From Sphingopyxis sp. USTB-05 (GTDB taxonomy: Bacteria > Pseudomonadota > Alphaproteobacteria > Sphingomonadales > Sphingomonadaceae), in NCBI RefSeq assembly GCF_023822045.1, contig NZ_CP084712.1, positions 3,410,001-3,474,000 of the forward strand: a stretch of DNA of 64,000 nucleotides. Direction: 5' to 3'. Every line of letters begins with the position of its first letter. The first letter of the stretch is position 1. The notes under the pieces were generated by a model that did not search any database, had not been told where the DNA came from, and saw nothing but the letters and a program-made list of their open reading frames with translations. The position numbers and the translations under genes are program-made. This document shows, one piece after another, positions 50,677 through 60,100 of this stretch.

Positions 50677-52191
50677 CTATTCGGCCTCGGTGCTCAGCCC
50701 GAGTTCGGGGATGCCGATCGACCGCCGGCCACCGAAATCGGCGCGCACGACGATCACGCCCTGCTTTTCCATATATTCGACCAGGCGGCGGATGCGCCCC
50801 GGCGATCGGCTGCCATAGGCGCGGCCGAGGATCTCGTCGTCGGGACAGGGTTCGCCGTCCATCGCGGCGCGCGCGATCTGCAGAAAGGGCGCGAACATGT
50901 CGTGCGGCAGCCGGTCGGCGACGGCGAGCATCTCACGCCAACGCGGCTCGGCGGGGTCGAACACCCCACCCTTCGCCAAGGCGAAGCGACGGCGAAAGGC
51001 GGCAAGGTCGAGCGGCACCTTCTTCAGCTTCTGCATCCGGCAGCGCACCGAAAAATCCTGATAGAGGAAGGATTCGGGCTGAAACGCGCAATCGGGGTCG
51101 GACAGCATTTCCTGCAAAGTCTCGATCACCACCGCATCGCTTTGCTCGGCTTCCTCGACCGCGTCGATGATGTTGAGCACCGGCGGCGCATCGAGATCCT
51201 CGTGCAGCCCTTCGCTCGCCGCGATCCGCTCCAACAACTCGCTTGCCGCGACCGGTTCGGGTTCGGGCGCAAAGACGCGCGGGGCGACCGGCGCCTCCAT
51301 CTCGGTGAACAGCATCGATCGCATATCCTCGCCCCCCGCCGACGGCAGCGGCATCAGGCCGTGCGTCCCAAGGCGCGTCGAGGTCTGCGTCGAACCGATG
51401 CGCACGGCGATCGGCCGGCGCGAGATCGCGGGGCCGAGCCCCAGGAAATGCCCGCGCTCCAGGTCGCGGATCGCCTCGGCCTGCCGCCGCTCCATGCCGA
51501 GCAGGTCGGCGGCGCGCGCCATGTCGATGTCCAGAAAGGTGCGCCCCATCAAGAAATTGCTCGCCTCGGCGGCGACATTCTTCGCAAGCTTGGCCAGCCG
51601 CTGCGTCGCGATCGCCCCGGCCAGACCGCGCTTGCGCCCGCGGCACATCAGGTTCGTCATCGCCGACAGGCTCGCGCGGCGAACATTGTCGGCGACGTCG
51701 CCCGCGACGCTCGGCGCGAACATCTGCGCCTCGTCGACCACGACCAGCGCGGGGAACCAATGCTCGCGCGGCGCATCGAACAGCGCGTTCAAAAACGCCG
51801 CGGCACAGGTCATCTGCGCCTCGATATCGAGCGATTCCAGGCTGAGGATGATCGACGCGCGATGCTCGCGGATGCGCGCGCCCATCGCGGCGATCTCGCG
51901 CTCGTTATAATCGCCGCCGTTGATCACGACATGGCTGTACGCGTCGGCAAGCGTCACGAAATCGCCCTCGGGATCGATCACGATCTGCTGCACCAGTTCG
52001 GCGCTTTCCTCCAGGATGCGGCGGAGAAGATGCGACTTGCCCGACCCCGAATTGCCCTGGACGAGCAGGCGCGTCGCGAGCAGTTCCTGCACGTCGATGC
52101 GTACGCCCTGCCCCGCGGCGTCGGTCCCGATGTCGATGCTGGTCTTCACAGGCGCCGCCCTATCGGGGCGCTCGGGCAAAGACAACCGCAT
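50677..52191 (-). CDS. Second HerA-like ATPase (DUF87)
   Basis: A 504-residue P-loop ATPase, distinct from the one near 3 kb. Walker A is GNSGSGKS at 46-53, Walker B VVDEAQMF near 151-158, with FVTLADAY and ATQRLAKLAKN between N- and C-terminal parts. The C-terminal 180 residues (EEAEQSDAVVIETLQEMLSD... IRRLVEYMEKQGVIVVRADFGG) look like a winged-helix end. The N-terminal barrel of HerA is short here. The ATG follows GGAAGGG in the edge of a repeat; a GTG at 52149 is possible. It may be a DNA translocase. Confidence 0.82.
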   Translation of the reverse strand: MRLSLPERPDRAAPVKTSIDIGTDAAGQGVRIDVQELLATRLLVQGNSGSGKSHLLRRILEESAELVQQIVIDPEGDFVTLADAYSHVVINGGDYNEREIAAMGARIREHRASIILSLESLDIEAQMTCAAAFLNALFDAPREHWFPALVVVDEAQMFAPSVAGDVADNVRRASLSAMTNLMCRGRKRGLAGAIATQRLAKLAKNVAAEASNFLMGRTFLDIDMARAADLLGMERRQAEAIRDLERGHFLGLGPAISRRPIAVRIGSTQTSTRLGTHGLMPLPSAGGEDMRSMLFTEMEAPVAPRVFAPEPEPVAASELLERIAASEGLHEDLDAPPVLNIIDAVEEAEQSDAVVIETLQEMLSDPDCAFQPESFLYQDFSVRCRMQKLKKVPLDLAAFRRRFALAKGGVFDPAEPRWREMLAVADRLPHDMFAPFLQIARAAMDGEPCPDDEILGRAYGSRSPGRIRRLVEYMEKQGVIVVRADFGGRRSIGIPELGLSTEAE

Positions 52192-52196
52192 CGACA

Positions 52197-52374
52197 CCCT
52201 TCCCCCTCGATGGGGGAAGGATACGCAGCCTTGTCGCGAAGCGACTAGGTGAAGTTGGATGGGGGTGATGGTGCGTCCTTCAACCAAAGTTCAGGGGCGC
52301 AACCGCACCCCCACCGCTGCGACTAGCGAACAAGTTCGCAAGTCTCGCAGCCTCGCCCATCAAAGGGGGCGGGC
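52197..52374. repeat. Palindromic repeat, family C, copy 2
   Basis: Begins CCCTTCCCCCTCGATGGGGG and ends CCTCGCCCATCAAAGGGGGC, with CTTGTCGCGAAGCGACTAGG and GACTAGCGAACAAGTTCGCA arms inside. It shares layout and several words (CCGCTGCGAC, CAAGTCTCGC-like, end hairpins) with the copy before etfB, but is longer. It separates two divergent genes and its left edge supplies the ribosome site of the HerA-like gene. Confidence 0.7.
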
Positions 52375-52427
52375 AATGAGCTCCGATGGGGTTTTCCAAT
52401 CGGCCAAATTCGGCCAAAGACTCGATC

Positions 52428-52697
52428 ATGGATTTCGACGACCAGCTCCGCCGCTATTTCGGAACCGCCGACATTGCGGCGATCCACCCGGAGGCCCACG
52501 CCGCGGGCACCGAACGCATGCGCGTCGACTTCGGGCTCGAAACCAATCCCGGCCGCCGCTTCGCGCTTTGGGCGTTGATGTACATGCTCGGCGTCGCGCC
52601 CGACCTCGACGTCGCCTTCAAGGACGAGGGCGAGCGCAACGTGGCGCGCGACTTTATGGATTTGGTCGACAGGTCGGGCGAAGCCGAAGCCGGCTAA
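52428..52697 (+). CDS. Small hypothetical protein
   Basis: An 89-residue protein, MDFDDQLRRYFGTADIAAI followed by a helical middle (FALWALMYMLGVAPDLDVAFKDEGERNVARDFMDLVD). No signal or membrane helix is seen. The composition fits the genome, so it is likely real, and similar small proteins occur in sphingomonads, but there is no known function. A tandem repeat block follows. Confidence 0.75.
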   Translation: MDFDDQLRRYFGTADIAAIHPEAHAAGTERMRVDFGLETNPGRRFALWALMYMLGVAPDLDVAFKDEGERNVARDFMDLVDRSGEAEAG

Positions 52698-53016
52698 GGG
52701 CCCGAAATCGCCCAATCTTTCCTCGTCACCCCGGACCTGATCCGGGGTGACGCTTGAAATCGAAGCCAGTCCGTGCGGAAGAAAAGCGGCATCCCGGGTC
52801 AAGCCTGGGATGACGAAAGGCAGGGAGCAACCGGGAGCTGCTCTATATATCCTCGTCACCCCGGACTTGATCCGGGGTCCCGCTTGAGGTCGAAGTCAGT
52901 GAATGCGTCAAAAAGCGGGATCCCGGATCAAGCCCGGGATGACGAGAGACAAGAAACGGCGGAAATCAGGCGATAGAGATGTCCCCCCCTTCGCCGGGGA
53001 GTACAATGTCTCAGCG
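52698..53016. repeat. Tandem REP-like repeats, family D
   Basis: This gene-free gap is filled by two direct copies (52721-52816 and 52851-52945). Each starts CCTCGTCACCCCGGAC and ends GGATGACGA, with inner TGATCCGGGG and CCCGGGTCAAGC-like arms able to pair. They are joined by about 35 bases. A piece of the same element is embedded in the third family A copy near 63.0 kb. The remaining 70 bases before the receptor's stop hold no gene. Confidence 0.85.
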
Positions 53017-56000
53017 CTAAATCTTGCCGCGCACGCTCAGGAAAAAGCGGCGCCCCAGATAATCATATTGCGTGCCGAACGCCGGCGCCTGCCCGATAAC
53101 CAGCGGCGTCGCGGTGATGACGGTCGATACGCGCGGCGGCGGGGTGTCGAACAGATTCGCGACGCCAAGCGTGATGCGGAACCGCTCGGCAACATCGCGG
53201 CTCAGCGACAGCGAGTGATAGAAGGTCGCGGGCACGCTGACGTCGGGGCAGAAGCGCCCGCCCGGACGGAAGCTTGAGGTGCGGCATGCATCGCCGCCCT
53301 GCGCCTTCAGCAGATCCGCTTCATTCGAAGCCGCGCCGGTGACGTCGATTCCATAGAAGAGCGTCCAGCCGTCTTTCATCCAGCCAAGATTGAAATCGCC
53401 GACCCATTTCGGATTGCCGATCTTGCCATTGTCATTGACCTCGGTGCCGGGGAAGAGCGCGACCTTGTCCTTCACCTGCCAGGTCATCTGCGCGCGGAAG
53501 GCGAGCGAACCGAGCTTGCCCAGATCCTGATCGATCGCAAGCGACAGGTCGACGCCGCGGTTCCACTGGCGGCTGATGTTGACATAACGGTCGGTGACGG
53601 TGGCGACGCTCTGCGCATCGGGGCCCGTGGCGGTACGCGTGAACAGGCCGCACAGCGGCTCGTCGGCGACGTCGGAGTCATAACAGCCGCGCAGGATATT
53701 GCCGGCGCCGAGCAAAGTGATCTCGTCCTTCACCTCGATATCGAAATAGTCGACCGCTAGCCGCGTCTTGAGTCCGCCCCACAGCGCACCCGACAAATCG
53801 GGGGTGAGGATGACCGACACCGTTTTGGCGGTCGAGGTTTCGGGCTTGAGCTGACCGATGCCGCCGCCCGATGCGATGACCGCCGGTCCGAAGCCGCCGG
53901 CGAAGGTCGGGCTGATGCCGTCGGCGGCGCAATTGTCGAAGATGCGCTGGGTGATCGCTCCCGCAGCCAGCCGCGCGCCGGTCTGGATGCACGGGTCGAT
54001 CGCCTGCTGGCCAAGGAAGCCGGTCTGGTCGTTGAGGAACAGCTCGAACAGCGCGGGCGCGCGGAACGAAGTGCCCCATGTGCCGCGGAAGCGCAGCCAG
54101 TCGGTCACCGCCCAGTCGGCGCCGACCTTCCAGGTCGTATCGCTATACTTGTCCTGCACACCGTCGCCGCGCGTCGCCTCGACATGCGTATAGCGCGCCG
54201 CACCCGACAGCGTCAGCCGCTCGATCATCGGCACGCCTTCGAGCAGCGGCACTTCGACCTCACCGAAGAGTTCCTTCGACACGGTGTGCCCCGCGGTGAT
54301 GCCGGAGGTCGTGAAATTGGCGACATTGCCGGCAAGCGTTGCCTCGCCCGGCGTGTCGTTGATCTCGTCGCGGCGGATATTCGCGCCGAACGCCACGCCG
54401 ACCGGCCCCGCGGGCAGGTTGAACAGCTTGCCCGTCAGCAACGCCTCGGCAGAGGTCTGCTTGAATAGGGTCCGGCCCGTCTCGCGGCCCATCAGGAATG
54501 CGCGCTCGGCCGGTGTGAAATCGCCGCGCAGCACGCGCGGATCGGTGAAGTCGATATCGATGCACGGCACGCCGCGGATCGCCGTCGTCGTCCCGGCGCA
54601 CGATCGCGTGCGGAAGGTCTGCGACGCGAGTGCGTCCTGATAGATCACATCCTGCGTATAGCTCGCGTCCGAACGGCTGTGCTGACCGCTGACATCCCAT
54701 TTCCAGCCGCCGGCGATCTCGCCGCGCAGGCCAAGCACGCCCCGATAATAGTCGACATCGGTGCTGCTTTCCGACTTCACCACTATCTGCGGACGCAGGA
54801 TGAGGTTGCCGCCGAACTCCGCGTTGAACGGGTCGCCCATGTCATTGGGGTCGCAATTATATGCGGTCGGGTCGCAGAGGAAAAAGGGCAGCATCGACGC
54901 GCCGGTGAACTGGTCGACCGTCATCACTTGAAAGCTGTTGTTGTGCGACTTGCGGTTGCTGAACAATGCTTCGCCATAAAGCGTTATGCCGTCGGTCACG
55001 TCATAGGCGCCCTCGGCGAAGGCGCTGATGCGCTTCACCCCCGAAAACACGTCCATATCCTGCTCGGCGGGGGTGAATTTGTTGAGCGCGCCGGTCGAGG
55101 GGCCGTCGAAATTGAGCCCGAAGAAATTGGCGGGGCCAAAGACGCCGATCGGATTATAGACGTTGATCGGCATGCCGACGCCCGCGAATTCGGCGCCATA
55201 TTGGCCGTAAGGGATCAGCTGGCCGTTCGGGGCGAACAGCCCAGGCTCAAATGCCGGAAAGCCGTTTTGATCGACGCCGGTGAAATCGCTGAAGGCGATC
55301 GCATTGCCAATCGTGCCGCTGCACTGCGGGCGGCCGGTGCGGAAATCGACGATGTCGGCGCGGCTGCCGTCGGCCTCGCGCTTCAGATATTCTTCGGCGC
55401 AGAAAAGGAAACCGCGGTCGCGGCGGGTCAGGCTCTGCTGGCGGAAATAATCGACCGTCGCGAAAAAATGGCCGCGATCGAACGTCTTGCCAAAGCTCGC
55501 GTCGACGCCATAGCTTTCACCGCCGCCATGCTCGGTGACCGACGAAAAACCGCCGCCCTCAAAGCCGTTCAGGTCGTTGCGGGTCAGGATGTTGACGACG
55601 CCGGCGACGGCGTCCGAACCATAGATTGACGAGGCGCCCGTCTTCAGCACCTCAACCTGCCGCACGACCGAAAGCGGCAGTACGTTGAGATCGAACGGCG
55701 CAACCGAACCACGAACCCCCGCAGGGCCTGCGCGGCGGCCGTTGATCAGCACCAGCGTGCGCTCGGCACCCAGCCCGCGCAGCGACACCGTCTGCACATC
55801 ATTCCCGCCATTGGCGACGAAGCGGTTCGAAATCGCCGAGGTGATCTGGATCGATCCCTGCGCTGCGGGGGTCGACTGCAGGACATCGGCCAGTTGGACC
55901 AGCCCCTGCAGCTTCGCGCTCTCGGGATCGATGATCTGGATCGGGTCGGCGCTGGTAAATTCGCTCTTCGCGATGCGCGAGCCCGTGACGACGATTTCGT

Positions 56001-56091
56001 CACCGCTCTGCGCCGCTGCGGGCGAAGCCGCGAGCGCGATCACCGAGGCAGTCGCTGCCAGAAACACCGAAGGCTCCGTGCCCATTTTCAT
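53017..56091 (-). CDS. TonB-dependent outer-membrane receptor
   Basis: A 1024-residue receptor. Signal peptide (about 1-26), then VVTGSRIAK, a plug with LADVLQSTPAA, VQTVSLRGLGAERTLVLINGRRAG and EVLKTGASSIYGSDAVAGVVNILTR, and a 22-strand barrel ending YDYLGRRFFLSVRGKI. This class takes up large substrates such as oligopeptides, glycans or siderophores across the outer membrane with TonB energy. No substrate-processing genes are adjacent. The ATG follows a long gap with dyad sequences; the upstream residues are not part of the gene. Confidence 0.92.
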   Translation of the reverse strand: MKMGTEPSVFLAATASVIALAASPAAAQSGDEIVVTGSRIAKSEFTSADPIQIIDPESAKLQGLVQLADVLQSTPAAQGSIQITSAISNRFVANGGNDVQTVSLRGLGAERTLVLINGRRAGPAGVRGSVAPFDLNVLPLSVVRQVEVLKTGASSIYGSDAVAGVVNILTRNDLNGFEGGGFSSVTEHGGGESYGVDASFGKTFDRGHFFATVDYFRQQSLTRRDRGFLFCAEEYLKREADGSRADIVDFRTGRPQCSGTIGNAIAFSDFTGVDQNGFPAFEPGLFAPNGQLIPYGQYGAEFAGVGMPINVYNPIGVFGPANFFGLNFDGPSTGALNKFTPAEQDMDVFSGVKRISAFAEGAYDVTDGITLYGEALFSNRKSHNNSFQVMTVDQFTGASMLPFFLCDPTAYNCDPNDMGDPFNAEFGGNLILRPQIVVKSESSTDVDYYRGVLGLRGEIAGGWKWDVSGQHSRSDASYTQDVIYQDALASQTFRTRSCAGTTTAIRGVPCIDIDFTDPRVLRGDFTPAERAFLMGRETGRTLFKQTSAEALLTGKLFNLPAGPVGVAFGANIRRDEINDTPGEATLAGNVANFTTSGITAGHTVSKELFGEVEVPLLEGVPMIERLTLSGAARYTHVEATRGDGVQDKYSDTTWKVGADWAVTDWLRFRGTWGTSFRAPALFELFLNDQTGFLGQQAIDPCIQTGARLAAGAITQRIFDNCAADGISPTFAGGFGPAVIASGGGIGQLKPETSTAKTVSVILTPDLSGALWGGLKTRLAVDYFDIEVKDEITLLGAGNILRGCYDSDVADEPLCGLFTRTATGPDAQSVATVTDRYVNISRQWNRGVDLSLAIDQDLGKLGSLAFRAQMTWQVKDKVALFPGTEVNDNGKIGNPKWVGDFNLGWMKDGWTLFYGIDVTGAASNEADLLKAQGGDACRTSSFRPGGRFCPDVSVPATFYHSLSLSRDVAERFRITLGVANLFDTPPPRVSTVITATPLVIGQAPAFGTQYDYLGRRFFLSVRGKI

Positions 56092-56269
56092 AATCTTCGT
56101 CCGATTTCCAAAGTTGATCCCGCCCCCCGGCAGGGCGGAAGCTACGCGAACAGGCGTTTCGATATGGTTTACGCTGCAGTAAGTTTTCGCGGCGCCGCCG
56201 CCCCGCTTGTCGGGACGGCGCGGCGCGGCTAGGCACGCTGGCGAATGAGCGGCGCGAAGGGATCGGGCG

Positions 56270-56602
56270 ATGAGCAGGGCAATGGGCGAGACGCTGGGAC
56301 GGCTGGAAGCGGTCATCCACGACCGGCTCGCGGCGGGCGCGGCCGACGCTTCCTATGTGGCGAGCCTCGCCGCAAAAGGCCGCGGCAAGATCGCGCAAAA
56401 GCTGGGCGAAGAAGCCGTCGAGGCGGTGATCGCTGCCGTCAGCGAGGATGATCCCGCGCTGATCGGCGAGGCGAGCGACCTCGTCTTCCACCTTTCCATC
56501 CTGATCGCCGAGCGCGGGCTGACGTGGGACATGATCGCCGCCGAGCTCGACCGCCGCCACGGCACCTCGGGTCACGCCGAAAAAGCCAGCCGCCCTCAAT
56601 AG
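56270..56602 (+). CDS. hisE: Phosphoribosyl-ATP pyrophosphatase
   Basis: A 110-residue enzyme of histidine biosynthesis that hydrolyses phosphoribosyl-ATP to phosphoribosyl-AMP. It has GRLEAVIHDRLAAG, then the MazG-like acidic core KLGEEAVEAVIAAVSEDD with metal-binding Glu residues, and EASDLVFHLSILIAERGL. It is a separate gene rather than fused to HisI, as usual in alphaproteobacteria. The other his genes are not in the window. A later ATG (56282) is possible. It precedes a HIT gene by 11 bases. Confidence 0.93.
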   Translation: MSRAMGETLGRLEAVIHDRLAAGAADASYVASLAAKGRGKIAQKLGEEAVEAVIAAVSEDDPALIGEASDLVFHLSILIAERGLTWDMIAAELDRRHGTSGHAEKASRPQ

Positions 56603-56613
56603 GAGCTCTCCTT

Positions 56614-56991
56614 ATGCCGATCGACGCGACGCTTCCCTATGACGACAGCAATATTTTCGCGCGCATCCTGCGCGGCGAACTGCCGTCGAAAACCGTCTAT
56701 GAGGATGAGTTTGCGCTCGCCTTCCACGACATCAACCCGCAGGCGCCGCTCCACATCCTCGTGATCCCCAAGGGCGCCTATGTGAGCTGGGACGATTTTT
56801 CGGAGCGCGGCAGCGATGCCGAGATCGCGGGCTTCGTCCGCGCAGTGGGCCAGGTCGCACGCGATCAGGGCCTCGTCGCCCCCGGCTACCGCCTGCTCGC
56901 GAATATCGGCGTCGACAGCCACCAGGAAGTCCCGCACCTCCACGTCCATATTTTCGCGGGGCAAAAGCTCGGACCGATGCTCGCGCGCTGA
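56614..56991 (+). CDS. HIT family nucleotide-binding protein
   Basis: A 125-residue HIT/HINT protein. NIFARILRGELPSKTVYEDE and HDINPQAPLHILVIPKGAYVSW give the nucleotide pocket, and the catalytic triad sits in VPHLHVHIFAGQKLGPML (HxHxH). HINT proteins hydrolyse purine phosphoramidates. Located directly after hisE with a GGAG ribosome site, as in many alphaproteobacteria, so it is co-transcribed with histidine biosynthesis. Confidence 0.93.
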   Translation: MPIDATLPYDDSNIFARILRGELPSKTVYEDEFALAFHDINPQAPLHILVIPKGAYVSWDDFSERGSDAEIAGFVRAVGQVARDQGLVAPGYRLLANIGVDSHQEVPHLHVHIFAGQKLGPMLAR

Positions 56992-57127
56992 TATTCGGGC
57001 GCCGTCTATGACCGCCGTCACAGCATTTTCCCGCACCGCGACTAACCGTGCGCCATGCGCGGCGACGGGTGGACTTTGCCCCCCTTTTCCAGCAGGATGA
57101 TGTCCGACTGAACCGGGGGATTTGACG

Positions 57128-60100
57128 ATGAGCATCGGATGGCGCGCGCTGGCTACGACATTGGCCAGCAAGGCAAAATTGGCGCTGATCGTCCCGCTCG
57201 GCCTCGCAATGGCCGCGACCGCCGCCGACACCGTGCCGCAGGTGACGCTCGCCACCGCGGGCAGCTCGGGCACCGGCGACGGCACGATCACGCGCTTCAC
57301 CCTGCGCTTTTCCGAGGACATGGTCCCGCTCGGCGATCCCCGCGCCGCCGCCCCCGCGACCAACGACTGCAAATTGCCCGCGACCGGACGCTGGGTCGAC
57401 ACGCGCACCTGGGTGCTCGAATTTGACAAGCCGCTCCCCGGCGGCCTCGCCTGTCATGTCGAACTGCGCGACGGGCTCAAGACCGCGCGCGGCGTGTCTG
57501 TCGTCGGCAACAGCCACTTCGCGCTCGATACCGGCGGCCCCTCGGCGCGCGCTGTCCTCGCGGGCGGGATGAACGGAGATATCGAAGAGGATCAGGTCTT
57601 CCTCGTCGCCACCAATGTCGCCGCCGATCGCGCCTCGGTCGGCCGCTTTGCCTATTGCGCCGTCGACGGTATCGGCGAGAAGATTCCCGTCGACGTCCTG
57701 CCGCGCGAGACGGCAACGCAGATTCTGACCGGCCTCGGCGACAATAATTGGTCGCGCCAGTCCTTCACCTATGACGCCGGTCTGCCGCAGCGCCTTCCCG
57801 CCGCCGGCCCCGACCGCGAAGCTGCGCTCGACCGCATCGTCCCCGTCAAATGCCGCCGCCCGCTGCCCCCCGGTCGCGAGATGGCGCTAGTCTGGGACGC
57901 GCGTATCAGCCAGGCGGGCGTGCCCAGCCGCACCGCGGGCCGCGACCAGCGCTTCGACCATGATGTGCGCCCCGCCTTCACCGCCAAAATGTCGTGCAGC
58001 CGCATCAATCCGCAGGCAGGCTGCAACCCGATCAAGGATGTGACGCTCAGCTTCGCCTCGCCCGTTTCGCGCGAAACGATCCTTGCCGCGACGCTCAACA
58101 CCAGCGACGGCAAGAAATTGACGCCCAAGATCGACGACGACGACAAGAATGACGCCTGGCTGACGAGCGTCCGCTTCACCGGCCCGCTGCCGCAAAATGT
58201 CGACGCGACGCTCGTCCTGCCCGCCGACGTCACCGACCAGAGCGGCCGCAAGCTGCAAAATCAGTCGAACTTCCCGCTGAAATTCCACATCGACCGCGCC
58301 CCGCCGCTCGTCAAATTCGCCGCCGAATTCGGCATTCTCGAAGCCGGCGAAGGCGGCGTGCTGCCCGTCACTGTCCGCGGCGTCGAAGGCACGATGGTTC
58401 AGTCGAACCTCAAAATGCCCGCGACCGCGCTCAAGGTCGGCGACGATGATGCCGCGATCGCACGCTGGCTGAAGCGTGTCGATGACGCCGACGACACCGA
58501 CTATCGCGAGGAAAAGGACCGCACCGGCAAAGAGGTCACGGTCAATTACACCGGCACCAAATCGGTCTTTGCCGACGCCCCTGCGGGCGGCGAACGCCGC
58601 GAAATGCAGCTGTCGCCTCCCGGCGGCGGCAAGGAATTTGAAGTCGTCGGCATCCCGCTGACCGAAAAAGGCTTCCACGTCGTCGAGATCGCCAGCCCCG
58701 AACTGGGCGCCGCGCTGCTCGGCCGCAAATCGACGCGCTATGTCGCGACCGCGGCGCTCGTCACCAATATGGCGGTGCATTTCAAATGGGGCCGCGAGGG
58801 TTCGCTCGCATGGGTGACCGCGCTCGACACCGGGCTTCCCGTCGCGGGCGCCGAAATCCGCGTTTCGGACAGCTGCACCGGGCGCCTGCTCGCGCGCGGC
58901 ACCGCCGACAAGGCGGGGCGCCTCGCCTTTGCGGGCGGCTTGCCCCAGCCCGAAACCTATTCGAGCTGCGAGGAAGATCCCGATCCGTCGACCAGCGAGG
59001 GCCATGCACTGATGGTCAGCGCGCGCGCGGGCGATGATTTCAGCTTCACGCTCACCGATTGGGGTGACGGCATCCGCCCCTATGACTTCGACTTTCCCTA
59101 TGGCTGGTCGGAACGGAACGACATCCTCCACACCGTCTTCGACCGCGCACTCGTGAAAGCGGGCGAGACGGTGCATATGAAGCATCTGCTCCGCCGCCCC
59201 GTCGGCACCGGCTTCATGACGCCACAGCCGCTCGCGGGCAAATTGCGCCTCGTCCACCGCGGCTCCGACACCGAATTCGAAATGCCTTTCGCCATTGCCG
59301 CGACGGGCAGCGGCGAGACCGTCTGGGACGTCCCCGCCTCGGCGCCGATGGGCGACTATGAACTTGTCTTTGTCACCAAGGATAAGGATGGCGAGGACAA
59401 GACGATCTGGTCGGGCCAGTCGGTCCGCGTCGACGAATATCGCCTGCCGACGATGAAGGCGACGGTCACCGGGCCAAAGACGTCACCCGTGCGTCCGACC
59501 GCCGTGCCGCTGTCGCTGTTCGTCGGCTATCTGTCGGGTGGTCCCGCCCCGAATATCCCCGTCGAGCTGCGCACCAACTTCCAGTCGAGCTGGTCGCCGC
59601 CGCAGGATTACAAGGATTGGGATTTCGACGGCCAGCCGGTCAAGGAAGGCGTCGTCCAGCTTGACGACAGCGGCGACGAACCCTCCGCCGAACTGCCGCT
59701 CGCGCGCTCGGTGCCTTTGAAGCTCGACGCCAATGGCGCCGCGACGACCAGCGTCGCAGTCGACCAGCCGATCACCGAACCGACGCTGATGGCGGTCGAA
59801 ATGGATTATGAGGATGCCAATGGCGAGACGCTGACGTCGAGCCGCCGCATCACCCTCTACCCCTCCGCCGTCCGCCTCGGGCTCAAGACCGACGGCTGGC
59901 TGATGCGCGACAATGATCTGCGCCTCAATTTCATCGCGCTCGATTTGGACGGCAAGCCGATTTCCGGCAAGCGCGTGCAGGTCGCGCTTTATAATCGCGA
60001 AATCATCACCGCGCGGCGCCGCCTGATCGGCGGTTTCTACGCCTATGACAATCAGATGCGCACGACGCGCCTCGATGCGACCTGCACCGCGACGACCGAC

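Noticed and set aside
52721..52945. CRISPR-like array from repeated short words
   Set aside because: There are only two long copies with internal dyads and no regular spacers or cas genes, so they are REP-like repeats.
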